Positions 11,729 to 19,951 of a stretch of DNA of 64,000 nucleotides are shown here, one piece after another; the stretch's first letter is position 1; every line of letters starts with the position of its first letter. The stretch covers positions 938,570-1,002,569 of the forward strand of contig NZ_LT546028.1 in assembly GCF_900078305.2 (NCBI RefSeq). The letters run 5' to 3'. This DNA is from Corynebacterium bouchesdurhonense (GTDB taxonomy: Bacteria > Actinomycetota > Actinomycetes > Mycobacteriales > Mycobacteriaceae). The position numbers and the translations under genes were made by a program. The notes under the pieces are model-generated. The model saw only the letters and a program-made list of their open reading frames with translations, was not told where the DNA came from and did not search any database.

Positions 11729-11734
11729 ATTGTA
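11729..11734 (-). promoter_or_regulatory. -10 TACAAT of TRIC-dacA operon, leaderless
   Basis: TACAAT on the minus strand is 8 bases from the ATG at 11720. Confidence 0.6.
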
Positions 11735-11787
11735 TGGCGTGGTGCGGAACGCCACCGCGCCGGGCCCGGGCGGGCCGAGTGGGCGCG

Positions 11788-13026
11788 CTAGAACTTGGAG
11801 AAGCGCTTGATCAGCTGCTCCTCCATCTCGGTCCACGCCTCGGCCTTGTCGGTGAACGGCGCGGTGGGCACGTAGCCGGCGGCCTCGGTGGAGCCGAGCA
11901 TGTAGGCGAGGTAGTCCTGCATCCGCGGGTTGGCCAGGAGGAGGGAGTTCAGCGAGTCGTCGCCGGCCCAGTCGGCGGCGTCCGCCAGCAGCTCGTACGC
12001 CTTAGCCATCTGCTTCGCGTCCACCGCGTCCACGCCCTTGCGGATGTCCGCCGCGAGGCCGTTGAAAGAGTACGCGTTGTCCGGGTGCACCTCCACCTGC
12101 AGCTCGCCGGCGTTCGCGGCGTTCATCAGCTCGGGCCAGGTGGACACGCCAGCGAGATCGTGGTCGTCGTTCTCCAGGATCCAGCGGCTCAGGTGCTTGG
12201 CGGAGGGGAAGGTGAAGATCTCCCCGTACTTGCCCAGAAACACCGGCGAGGTACCCAGGTAGGTGCGCAGCGTGTAGACGCTTTTGCCCTGGATCGAGAT
12301 CTTCACCGGGTCGATGCCCGCGCGGGCCCACGCGGACGCGTCGTACGGGTCCTGCGCCGCGGCGGCCGCGGCCGCCTGTTCGCGTTCGGCCTCAGCGGTG
12401 CGGGTACGCTCGTCCTCCGCCTCGGCGATGGCGGCCTCCGCATCCTGCACCGCGGCACCGTCCAGCTCGCCGCGCTCCACCACGCGCACGGCACCGTCGA
12501 GGGACTCCACCACAGACTTCCAGTTGGCCAGGACCACGCGGCCCACGCCGGACCACTCGTCCAGGCCGTTCTCGCCCGCGTAGTGGTCCGAGCCGCGCGA
12601 GACGTTGCCCAACACCGAGTGGGAGGCGAAGAAGATCTGCGCCGTCTCGGCGCTGCCCACCTCGGCCAGCGAGCGCGAGAGCTGGAACACGCGGGAGAGG
12701 TTCGCCACGTTCTCGTGGCTCGGGCGGCCGGCGAGGAACTCGGGCGCGCCGATGATGTCGTACTCCTGCTTCGCGCCCGGCACCACCCGCGCGGGACCCT
12801 GCGCCTGGAAGTCCGCCCACTTGGGGTGGGAGGCGAGGTCATGGCGCGGGGTGGTGCGCAGGAACGCCAGCATCTCCGCGGGGGAGTTAAACGCCAGCAC
12901 CGATTCGTCGTCGCCCAAGAAGGCCTGCCACTCGGCGCCGTTCTCCTTCCAGGTCGGGGCCCAGAGGGTGTAGAAGTCGCCCTGCGTCAGCGACAGTTTG
13001 ACGGGGAGGATCGCGCGCGTGCTCAT
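11788..13026 (-). CDS. Conserved unknown protein with internal duplication
   Basis: A 412-residue soluble protein I do not recognise; related corynebacterial genes have been loosely labelled primosomal protein without clear support. The N-terminal part (about 8-75) and the part after residue 222 look like two copies of one unit: each has K-(L/I)-S-(L/I), YTL, FLG, an F-x-S/P-S/A-x turn, and a downstream HDLA with a following Trp. An Ala/Glu-rich linker (about 185-215) joins them. No signal peptide or membrane segment. -10 TACACT (13035-13040) lies 8 bases before the ATG. Confidence 0.8.
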   Translation of the reverse strand: MSTRAILPVKLSLTQGDFYTLWAPTWKENGAEWQAFLGDDESVLAFNSPAEMLAFLRTTPRHDLASHPKWADFQAQGPARVVPGAKQEYDIIGAPEFLAGRPSHENVANLSRVFQLSRSLAEVGSAETAQIFFASHSVLGNVSRGSDHYAGENGLDEWSGVGRVVLANWKSVVESLDGAVRVVERGELDGAAVQDAEAAIAEAEDERTRTAEAEREQAAAAAAAQDPYDASAWARAGIDPVKISIQGKSVYTLRTYLGTSPVFLGKYGEIFTFPSAKHLSRWILENDDHDLAGVSTWPELMNAANAGELQVEVHPDNAYSFNGLAADIRKGVDAVDAKQMAKAYELLADAADWAGDDSLNSLLLANPRMQDYLAYMLGSTEAAGYVPTAPFTDKAEAWTEMEEQLIKRFSKF

Positions 13027-13034
13027 GGGCGATG

Positions 13035-13040
13035 AGTGTA
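13035..13040 (-). promoter_or_regulatory. -10 TACACT, leaderless, of the duplicated-domain gene
   Basis: TACACT on the minus strand is 8 bases from the ATG at 13026. Confidence 0.6.
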
Positions 13041-13063
13041 CTCAACGCGCGCGCCGTGTCCGC

Positions 13064-14125
13064 CTACCCGGTGGGGCGCCAGAAGCCGAGGAAGGCCATG
13101 CCGAGGTTCGAGGTGCGCACCGGGTTGAGCTGGACCGGGTCCCCGGCCTCGATCATCATGCCGTCGCCCGCGTACATCGCCGCGTGGCCTTCCCACAGCA
13201 CCAGGTCCCCCGGCTGCAGCTCCGCGTAGGAGACCTGCCGCCCCACCGCCTGGCTCGCCGCCGTGCGCGGCAGCTCCACGCCCGCCTGCCGGTACGCCCA
13301 GGACGTGAGCCCGGAGCAATCGAATCCGCCGGGTTGGCTGCCGCCCCACACGTACGGGGTGCCGAGCTGCGACTTGGCGGCCGCCACCGCCGCCGCCCCG
13401 GCGGACGAACCCGCGGCCGGCGCTGGTGCGACCTGAGGCGGCGGCGCAACCGGGGCCGCCGGGGCCCGGTGCACGGCGGCGGGCACCGTGGCCGGGACCG
13501 GCGCCGGCGGCAGCTGAATGCCGGCCGCCGCGGCGTAGGGCTGGGCGGTGCGCGCCAGCCCCGCGAGCGCCTCGGTGGCCAGCTGCCCGGAGGCGGACCC
13601 ACCCGGCAACGGCACCGCCAGGGCCGCGGCGGTGGAGGCCGCAAGCCGCTGCGCCACCCGGTTCAACTCCTCCTCGAGGTTGTTCAGGGTGCCCGCGGCA
13701 TCGGCCAGGGCCTTGCCGGTGAGCGCGGCGACCGCGGCGATCTGCGCCCCCGGACCGAGCGGTGCGGCCGCGGCGAACGCCCCGGGCACCGCGGCGATCA
13801 AGCTGCCCACGATGTTGGCGAGCTCCGCGGCCGCCGCCGCGGCGAAGATGCCGGCGGCCGCGAAGGCGTCGCTGATGTCCGCGCGGTGGGTAGCCAGCCC
13901 CTGCACGGCGGCGAGGTGCGCCTGCGGATCCGCACCCACGGCACGGGCCAGCGGCTCTAGGTCGGCGAACTCGGGGATGCGGAACGACGGCAGGGTAGGG
14001 ATGGCCTCGGGCGTCTCGGCGAGGATGCGCGCCGCGGTGAGCGCTGGGTTGAGCAGAAGATCAGCGGTGGATGGCAGCGCCGCCCGTCCGGCCTCCCGCG
14101 CCAGGCCGGCCCACGCTGCCGTCAC
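13064..14125 (-). CDS. NlpC/P60 cell-wall hydrolase with helical N-terminus
   Basis: A 353-residue protein. Residues 1-200 are Ala-rich and helical with no signal peptide; residues 205-240 form a Pro/Ala linker; residues 245-353 are an NlpC/P60 domain. Its catalytic Cys270 lies in DCSGL and His314 in GHAAMYAG. Such enzymes cut D-Glu-mDAP bonds in peptidoglycan. The absence of an export signal and the helical front, together with the coupled small helical partner (four-base overlap), suggest export as a pair by a non-Sec route such as an ESX-like system. That is inference. Confidence 0.88.
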   Translation of the reverse strand: MTAAWAGLAREAGRAALPSTADLLLNPALTAARILAETPEAIPTLPSFRIPEFADLEPLARAVGADPQAHLAAVQGLATHRADISDAFAAAGIFAAAAAAELANIVGSLIAAVPGAFAAAAPLGPGAQIAAVAALTGKALADAAGTLNNLEEELNRVAQRLAASTAAALAVPLPGGSASGQLATEALAGLARTAQPYAAAAGIQLPPAPVPATVPAAVHRAPAAPVAPPPQVAPAPAAGSSAGAAAVAAAKSQLGTPYVWGGSQPGGFDCSGLTSWAYRQAGVELPRTAASQAVGRQVSYAELQPGDLVLWEGHAAMYAGDGMMIEAGDPVQLNPVRTSNLGMAFLGFWRPTG

Positions 14126-14403
14126 AGCATGCCCCCGAGGCAGTGGCAGGGGGCGCTGTCCACGGCCTCGGTGGCGTGGGCGGCTAAGTCCATGGCCTCG
14201 GCGAGCCTGAGGGCCTCCGCGCTCAGATCCGCCGCGCGCTGGTTAGCCGCATCCAGCGCGGCGCGGGCGGCGGCTCCAAAGCCGGCAGCGGGACCGGCAT
14301 CCGGGACGCAGGGCGGGTGGAGCGGGCGGAGGGCTGCCGCGTCGCCGCGCAAGGAGGCGGTGTGCGCTGCCACGGCGGCCGGGTCAATCGCGTAAACGTT
14401 CAT
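14122..14403 (-). CDS. Small Ala-rich helical protein paired with the NlpC/P60 gene
   Basis: A 93-residue protein, mostly helix (about 30-80) with a break at residue 40 (PCVPDAG) and a Cys/His end CHCLGG. Size and paired position recall WXG100/ESX-type small proteins, but there is no WXG motif. The start MNVYAIDP is at 14403; longer frames run into the upp promoter. Function unknown; probably a partner or export chaperone of the hydrolase. Confidence 0.7.
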   Translation of the reverse strand: MNVYAIDPAAVAAHTASLRGDAAALRPLHPPCVPDAGPAAGFGAAARAALDAANQRAADLSAEALRLAEAMDLAAHATEAVDSAPCHCLGGML

Positions 14404-14469
14404 GGGTATTAGACGCGCGTTTCGGCGCAGCGGTTCCATTGCGGGCGCAAATTCCCCGCGCCCCTGCCC

Positions 14470-14475
14470 TACCAT
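14470..14475 (+). promoter_or_regulatory. -10 TACCAT of upp, leaderless
   Basis: TACCAT is followed by 7 bases and the ATG at 14483. Confidence 0.6.
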
Positions 14476-14482
14476 GGGGCGC

Positions 14483-15118
14483 ATGGATATAACGGTTGTC
14501 AACCACCCGCTCGCCGCGTCGCGCCTGACCATCATGCGCGACGCCCGCAGCGACAACGCCACGTTCCGGGCCGCGCTGCGCGACCTCGGCGCGATGCTGA
14601 TCTACGAGGCGTCGAGGGAGCTGCCGGTGGAGACCTTCGACACGCAGACCCCGGTCGGCACTGCGCAGGGCGTGCGGCTGCGCAAGCCCCCCATTATCGT
14701 GCCGATCATCCGCGCCGGGCTGGGCATGATCGACCCGTCGCTGTCCATGATCCCGGACGCCCAGGTCGGGTTCATCGGCCTGGCCAGGGACGAGGTGACG
14801 CATGAGCCGGTGCCGTACCTCGAAGCGCTGCCGTCAGATCTCGCCGGTCAGCCCGTCTTCTTGGTCGACCCGATGCTGGCCACGGGCGGGTCGCTCATCC
14901 ACGCCATCGACCTTTTGGTGGAGCGCGGCGCGGACGACATCACGTGCGTGTGCATGGTGAGCGCGCAGCCGGGCGTCGAAAAGCTACAAGCCCACGGAGG
15001 GCCGATCCGGCTGGTAACCGCCACGATCGACCCCGATCTGAACGAGAACGCCTACATCGTGCCTGGCTTGGGCGACGCCGGCGACAGGCTCTACGGTCCG
15101 CGCAACATCGATCTGTAG
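14483..15118 (+). CDS. upp: Uracil phosphoribosyltransferase
   Basis: Salvages uracil to UMP with PRPP. The 211-residue protein fits the family length and has the PRPP-binding loop DPMLATGGS near residue 132, the dimer segment PIIRAGLGM near residue 78 and the C-terminal uracil-binding [12 protein letters not shown]. The start MDITVVNHP is supported by the -10 at 14470; the longer reading frame upstream is antisense to the small helical gene. A dispersed element (14973-14984) lies in the part encoding GVEKLQ. Confidence 0.96.
   Translation: MDITVVNHPLAASRLTIMRDARSDNATFRAALRDLGAMLIYEASRELPVETFDTQTPVGTAQGVRLRKPPIIVPIIRAGLGMIDPSLSMIPDAQVGFIGLARDEVTHEPVPYLEALPSDLAGQPVFLVDPMLATGGSLIHAIDLLVERGADDITCVCMVSAQPGVEKLQAHGGPIRLVTATIDPDLNENAYIVPGLGDAGDRLYGPRNIDL
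14973..14984 (+). repeat. GCGTCGRNAAGC element
   Basis: Core GCGTCGAAAAGC in upp, then 5 bases and GCCCA. Arms GGGC and GCCC pair. Confidence 0.55.
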
Positions 15119-15182
15119 CGGGCGCGGCGCGGCTGCGGTAACCTCCTCCTCGTTCACGTTGGGGACGTGCCGGGGGGAAGCA

Positions 15183-15653
15183 ATGAAGGACGTACTGCCG
15201 CAATCGCACTGGGCCAGCTACGCGCTGGGGTTGGGGAACCGGGTGCGCATCACCAGGAACATGCGCGGCCTGACGCAGGCCAGGCTCGCAGAGCTTGCCG
15301 GAGTCTCGCGCAGCCTGGTGTCCAATTTGGAGCGCAACGACTACAACGGTTCGAGAGCGGCGGACCCGACCGTGTCCACCGTGTATCGCCTGGCCAGCGC
15401 GCTACAGGTGCCGCCGGCGACACTCCTGCCCGGGGTGGGGGAGCAGGTGGCGGGGCCGTACTCCGGCCCGGAACTTGGCCGCCTCGGCGGCGAGGTGGCG
15501 CCCGAGGCCGCCCTTGGGGTGGCGGTGGTGCAGTGGCCCCGCAGCCCGCGCGACACTGCCCCCTTCGATGCCGCCTACCTGCAGTGCGGCGCGCCCCCGC
15601 AGGTGCCAGCGTTCCAGCCCAGCCTCTTCGATCAGGCGGCTGTGGGCCAGTAG
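15183..15653 (+). CDS. XRE-family transcriptional regulator
   Basis: A 156-residue protein with an N-terminal helix-turn-helix (about residues 20-80: TRNMRGLTQARLAELAGVSRSLVSNLER split over two helices) and a C-terminal half with no recognised domain. Expressed with the strong site GGGGGGAAG before the ATG at 15183; TAACCT at about 15138 could be its -10. Its target is unknown; the M20 gene 113 bases downstream is the obvious candidate. Confidence 0.88.
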   Translation: MKDVLPQSHWASYALGLGNRVRITRNMRGLTQARLAELAGVSRSLVSNLERNDYNGSRAADPTVSTVYRLASALQVPPATLLPGVGEQVAGPYSGPELGRLGGEVAPEAALGVAVVQWPRSPRDTAPFDAAYLQCGAPPQVPAFQPSLFDQAAVGQ

Positions 15654-15698
15654 CGGGCGGAGCCGCCCGACGCCTGGAGTAAAGTTTCGGCGGAACCG

Positions 15699-15733
15699 GG
15701 CCTACATAGGCTTAGAAGGCCTAACAAAGGCCT
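15699..15733. promoter_or_regulatory. Helically phased AGGCYTA repeats
   Basis: Four copies of GGCYTA-like sequence begin at 15699, 15709, 15718 and 15729, about one helical turn apart, just before the M20 gene. This spacing places them on one face of DNA and suggests cooperative binding of a regulator, perhaps the XRE protein encoded upstream. Confidence 0.45.
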
Positions 15734-15765
15734 ACAAAAACGGGCAAAAAGTATAAGGAGGCGTT

Positions 15766-16959
15766 GTGGCAGGCGGCATTTCCGCGCACGTGGACGAATG
15801 GTTGGGGAATCACCTCGACACCGTCATCGGCTGGCGCCGCCACATCCACTCCCACCCGGAGCTGTCCAACGAGGAGCGCGACACCACCGATTTCATCTGC
15901 GGCGTGCTGGCCGAGCACGGGCTGGAGGCGGTGCGCTTCCCCGGCACCGGCGCGTACGTGGACATCGGCCCGGATACCGGCGAGCGCCTCGCCTTCCGCG
16001 CGGACATCGACGCGCTGAGGGTGCCGGAACAGACCGGGCTCGACTACGCCTCGGTGGTACCGGGCGTCTCCCACGCCTGCGGCCACGACGTGCACGCCGC
16101 AGTGGTGCTCGCGCTCGCGTGCGCTTTGTCCACGGCGCCGTTGCAGTACGGCGTCAGGTGCATCTTCCAGCCCGCGGAGGAGGTCATGGGCGGCGGCGCG
16201 CTCGACGTGATCGAGTGGGGCGGGCTCACCGGGGTCTCGGCCATCTACGCGCTGCACGTCGAGCCGAAGCTCCGCGTGGGCCAGGTCGGCGTGCGCGCCG
16301 GGGCGATCACCTCGGCCGCGGACGTGATCAAGCTGCGCGTCGAGGGCCCGGGCGGGCACACGTCGCGCCCGCAGCTCACCGCGGACGTGGTCTACGCGCT
16401 CGGCGCCCTTGCGACCCAGCTGCCGGCCCTGTTGTCGCGCCGGGTGGACCCGCGCACGGGCACGGTGCTGGTGTTCGGCCGCGTTGAGGCGGGGGACGCT
16501 GCAAACGCGATACCCAAGTCCGGCGTGCTCGACGGCACGGTGCGCACCGCGGACATCGCCACGTGGCGCGGGATCGAGGGCCTGCTGCGCGAGCTTATCG
16601 ACGCAATCGTCGCACCCACCGGCTGCACCTACCAGCTGGACTACGTGCGGGGCGTGCCGCCGGTGCTCAACGACGACGCGGCGACGGCCCTAGCCATCGA
16701 CGCCGGCCGCGCCATCGACCCGCACGCCGTGGTCACCGCCCCGCAGTCCTCCGGAGGCGAGGACTTCTCGTGGTACCTGGAGCGCGTGCCGGGCGCGATG
16801 GTCCGCCTCGGCGCGTGGGACGGCAAAGGGCCGAAACCCGACCTGCACCAGGGCAACCTGGTCATCGACGAGCGCGCCATCGCCGTGGGCGTGCGGCTGT
16901 TCGGCTCGATTGCGGAGCACTTCTACGCGGCGGCGGCCGGCGCGGACCTTCCTGCCTGA
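15766..16959 (+). CDS. M20-family amidohydrolase (N-acyl amino acid hydrolase type)
   Basis: A 397-residue zinc peptidase-like enzyme that cleaves amide bonds of N-acylated amino acids. The metal ligands are visible: HACGHDVHAA near residue 105, the Glu pair in PAEEVMGGG near 140, LHVEP near 165 and GGEDFSWYL near 330. The GTG start is preceded by TAAGGAG. Related corynebacterial genes are called amiA/amidohydrolase; the substrate is not visible from sequence. Confidence 0.9.
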   Translation: MAGGISAHVDEWLGNHLDTVIGWRRHIHSHPELSNEERDTTDFICGVLAEHGLEAVRFPGTGAYVDIGPDTGERLAFRADIDALRVPEQTGLDYASVVPGVSHACGHDVHAAVVLALACALSTAPLQYGVRCIFQPAEEVMGGGALDVIEWGGLTGVSAIYALHVEPKLRVGQVGVRAGAITSAADVIKLRVEGPGGHTSRPQLTADVVYALGALATQLPALLSRRVDPRTGTVLVFGRVEAGDAANAIPKSGVLDGTVRTADIATWRGIEGLLRELIDAIVAPTGCTYQLDYVRGVPPVLNDDAATALAIDAGRAIDPHAVVTAPQSSGGEDFSWYLERVPGAMVRLGAWDGKGPKPDLHQGNLVIDERAIAVGVRLFGSIAEHFYAAAAGADLPA

Positions 16960-17060
16960 GCGGGACCTGGGTGAGCCTGTAAACTGGCCCGCGTATTTCC
17001 CGCACAATAAGCCCAACAAGACCGCGGCGGGCGCGTCCGCGGGCGAAGGAGTTGTCTCAC

Positions 17061-18467
17061 GTGACCAAGAACATTGTCATCATGGGCGGCGGCCCCGGCG
17101 GCTACGAGGCCGCGCTGATGGCGTCGAAGTACGGCGCGGACATCACCCTGATCGAGGACCAGGGTGCGGGCGGGTCGGCGATTCGCAAGGACGTCGTGCC
17201 GTCGAAAAGCTTTATTGCGGGCGCGAACATCAAGACCGACCTGCGCCGCGCGGACGACATGGGCCTCAACCACAGCCTGGGCAACGCCACGCTGGCCCTG
17301 ACCGCGCTGAACAACCGCGTGGTGGCGCTGGCCTCCGAGCAGTCCCGCGACATCCACTCGCAGCTCAAGCGCGCGGGCGTTCGGGTGATCAACGGCCGCG
17401 CCCGCTTCTCCAGCGACCAGAGCGGCCACACCACCCACCGCGTGGTGGCCACCACGCCGGACGGCCAAGAGGAGCGCATCGACTGCGACATGGTGCTGGT
17501 GTGCACCGGCGCGAGCCCGCGCGTGCTCAAGGGTGCGGAGCCGGATGGGCAGCGCATCCTGAACTGGCGCCAGATGTACGACCTGATCGAGATGCCCACG
17601 CACCTGATCGTGGTCGGCTCGGGCGTGACTGGTGCCGAGTTCGTCTCCGCCTACGCCGAGCTGGGCGTGGAGGTGACCATGGTGGCCTCGCGCAACCGCA
17701 TTCTGCCGCACGACGACGCGGACGCGGCCGACGTGCTGGAGACGGTGCTCGGCGGCTTGGGTGTGCACCTGGAGAAGGACGCGCGCGTGGAGTCGGTGGA
17801 GAACACGGGCGACGGCGTGGTGGTGCGCACCACCGACGGCCGCGAGATCCGGGGTTCGCACGTGATGATGTCCATCGGCTCCGTCCCCAACACGGCGGAC
17901 CTGAACCTTGAGGCGGCGGGTGTGGAGACCACGCCGTCGGGCCACATCCACGTGGACCGCGTCTCGCGCACCAACGTCGCGGGCATCTACGCGGCGGGCG
18001 ACTGCACGGACCTCATGCCACTGGCGTCGGTTGCGGCGCAGCAGGGGCGCATCGCGGTGGACCACGCGCTCGGCGAGGGCGTGGCCCCGATCCGCCTGAA
18101 GACGGTGGGCAATGCCGTGTTCACCCGCCCGGAGATCGCGGCGGTGGGCGTGACGGAGCAGCAGATCCGCGACGGCGAGGTGGAGGCGGACATCTACAAG
18201 CTGCCCTTGGCCACCAACGCGCGCGCGAAGATGCGCTCGCTCAAGCACGGCTTTGTCAAGATTTTCGCGCGCAAGGGCTCGGGCCAGGTCATCGGCGGCG
18301 TGGTGGTCGCGCCGACCGCGTCCGAGCTGATCCACTCCATCACCATCGCGGTGACCAACAACCTCACGGTGCGCCAGCTGGCCGATTCCATGGCGGTGTA
18401 CCCGTCCCTGTCCGGCTCTATCACCGAGGCGGCGCGCCGGTTGATCGCGCACTCCGACTTGGACTAG
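17061..18467 (+). CDS. lpdA: LpdA-type NAD(P)H quinone dehydrogenase
   Basis: A 468-residue FAD flavoprotein of the pyridine nucleotide-disulfide family: FAD site GGGPGGYEAAL near residue 8, NAD(P) site GSGVTGAEF near 185, FAD site YAAGDCTDL near 315 and a C-terminal dimer domain. The redox cysteine pair of lipoamide dehydrogenases is absent: the region reads GAGGSAIRKDVVPSKSF. This is like M. tuberculosis LpdA (Rv3303c), which reduces quinones rather than lipoamide. The GTG at 17061 is chosen because GAAGGAG lies 10 bases upstream; the TTG at 17052 is too close to it. Confidence 0.92.
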   Translation: MTKNIVIMGGGPGGYEAALMASKYGADITLIEDQGAGGSAIRKDVVPSKSFIAGANIKTDLRRADDMGLNHSLGNATLALTALNNRVVALASEQSRDIHSQLKRAGVRVINGRARFSSDQSGHTTHRVVATTPDGQEERIDCDMVLVCTGASPRVLKGAEPDGQRILNWRQMYDLIEMPTHLIVVGSGVTGAEFVSAYAELGVEVTMVASRNRILPHDDADAADVLETVLGGLGVHLEKDARVESVENTGDGVVVRTTDGREIRGSHVMMSIGSVPNTADLNLEAAGVETTPSGHIHVDRVSRTNVAGIYAAGDCTDLMPLASVAAQQGRIAVDHALGEGVAPIRLKTVGNAVFTRPEIAAVGVTEQQIRDGEVEADIYKLPLATNARAKMRSLKHGFVKIFARKGSGQVIGGVVVAPTASELIHSITIAVTNNLTVRQLADSMAVYPSLSGSITEAARRLIAHSDLD

Positions 18468-18482
18468 CGCACCTACCGGGTG

Positions 18483-19772
18483 TTACCCCGGGTGGGTCGG
18501 GCTCGCCGCGGGGAAGGCCCGCTGAGGGCACGCCGTGCGCGGGCAGGTCTCGCACCCCGGCCCGATGGGGGTGGCTGACTGCGGGGAGAGGTCGAGCCCG
18601 TCCGCGTAGATGAGCCTGTCCGCGTGGGCGATGTCGCACCCCAGCGCCACCGCGTGCTCTTGGCGTGGTGCGCCGAATCCCACCGCAGGCCCCTGTACCA
18701 TGCGCGCGACCCACAGGTAGGCGCGCCCGTCCGGCATGACCGAGACCTGCCGGGTGACGCGGTTTGGGGTCTCAAACGCGCGGTGCACCACCCACAGCGG
18801 GCAGGTCCCGCCGCGCTGCGCGAAGTGAAAGCTAGTCGACGTCTGGCGTTTGGAAATGTTGCCGGCGCGGTCCGTGCGCACGAAGAAGAACGGCGCGGCG
18901 CGCTCGCCGGGGCGTTGCAGGGTGCCAAGACGCTGGCAGGTGGATTCGAAGCCGGTGCCGAAGCGCGCGGCGATGACGTCGATGTCGTAGCGGGTTTCCT
19001 CCGCGGCCGCGAGGATGTCGCGGTAGGGCATTGTCGCCGCTGCCGCGAAGTACTGGGCCAGCCCGTGCCGCCCGAGCTCCCGCGCACGCTGGTCGCCCCC
19101 GCTGCCCAGGCCCGCAAGGTGGCCGTCGATCTCCGCGCCGTGGGCGATCAATCCGTAGTGGTAAGACAGTTCGAAGCATTGCTGGGCCTCGGTGAGCCCG
19201 CTGCGCAACCGAATCTCGCGCGCCTTGAGGTCCACGGTAGAGCGCGGGCCTGTGTCGTACTGGTTGAAGCGGACGTGAAAACCGCGCTCGCGGTCAACCA
19301 CCGCCGCCAGTTTGGTCAGCCGGAGCTGGCGCGAGGGGGCGTGCGACGCGAAGCGCTCGGCCGCAGTATCTAGGTCGTCGAAGTAGTTGCCGTGGGCTTG
19401 GAAGAGGTCGCGGATGGTGATGTGGGGGTTGGCAAAGGAGGCGTCTATAAGCGTGGGTATTTCGAGCACATGCTTGGCGACGTCCGGAAACCGCACCGCG
19501 AAGTCTGTCAGCTCAGCATCATCGATGCCGGGCAACAGATCGGCGAGCTCCCGCACCGTGCGGTGCTGGGCGTCGGGGGAAAAGAAGGACGCGTCCACGC
19601 CGAAGACGCGCGTGAGCTGGAGCAGCACCGTGACGGTCAGCGGGCGCTGGTCGTTCTCCAGCTGGTTGAGGTAGCTCGTCGAAATGCCGAGTTTGCGCGC
19701 CATCTCGCCCTGCGTGAGGCCCTGGCCGGTGCGAAGCGTGTGGATCTGTGCCCCCGCGTAGTGTCGTGTCAT
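18483..19772 (-). CDS. prpR: PrpR/RamB-family regulator of the methylcitrate operon
   Basis: A 429-residue regulator with an N-terminal helix-turn-helix (about 8-65: [27 protein letters not shown] in two helices), an IrrE-like middle (about 170-260) and the C-terminal short-chain fatty acyl regulator domain with the Cys-rich end [14 protein letters not shown]. In C. glutamicum PrpR sits divergently before prpDBC and activates it in response to a methylcitrate-pathway intermediate; the same arrangement is seen here. ATG at 19772 is preceded by GGAG. RamB is the alternative, but the position favours PrpR. Confidence 0.9.
   Translation of the reverse strand: MTRHYAGAQIHTLRTGQGLTQGEMARKLGISTSYLNQLENDQRPLTVTVLLQLTRVFGVDASFFSPDAQHRTVRELADLLPGIDDAELTDFAVRFPDVAKHVLEIPTLIDASFANPHITIRDLFQAHGNYFDDLDTAAERFASHAPSRQLRLTKLAAVVDRERGFHVRFNQYDTGPRSTVDLKAREIRLRSGLTEAQQCFELSYHYGLIAHGAEIDGHLAGLGSGGDQRARELGRHGLAQYFAAAATMPYRDILAAAEETRYDIDVIAARFGTGFESTCQRLGTLQRPGERAAPFFFVRTDRAGNISKRQTSTSFHFAQRGGTCPLWVVHRAFETPNRVTRQVSVMPDGRAYLWVARMVQGPAVGFGAPRQEHAVALGCDIAHADRLIYADGLDLSPQSATPIGPGCETCPRTACPQRAFPAASPTHPG
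19441..19452 (+). repeat. Degenerate GCGTCGRNAAGC element
   Basis: GCGTCTATAAGC, one mismatch from the core, inside prpR. Likely a chance match or a decayed copy. Confidence 0.25.
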
Positions 19773-19951
19773 CGCTGTTCTCCTCCACCAACCAGCCGCT
19801 ACCTGCTGGTTTACAACCTTTGCAAAGTGCACCTAAGCATGCCACAACCATTCGCAAACTTAGACATGACCTAGGACACAGTTACGGCTTTAGTATGAGC
19901 TGCAACATCCGGCAGATGAGGCCGGACGGCCCCGAGACGCGAGGAGAGTTC
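19773..19951. promoter_or_regulatory. Divergent prpR-prpD control region
   Basis: Holds two RamB/PrpR-like boxes: TTTGCAAAGT (19819-19828), whose reverse complement ACTTTGCAAA matches the RamB consensus I recall, and TTCGCAAACTT (19851-19861). An inverted repeat AACCAGC/GCTGGTT (19790-19796, 19805-19811) lies in the prpR leader and can form a stem. TAGTAT at 19891-19896 is a candidate -10 for prpD, giving a leader of about 50 bases with GAGGAGAG before the ATG. Confidence 0.6.

Noticed and set aside
17161..17215. LpdA-like protein as dihydrolipoamide dehydrogenase of pyruvate dehydrogenase
   Set aside because: The redox Cys pair is missing (GAGGSAIRK), which fits the quinone-reducing LpdA group instead.
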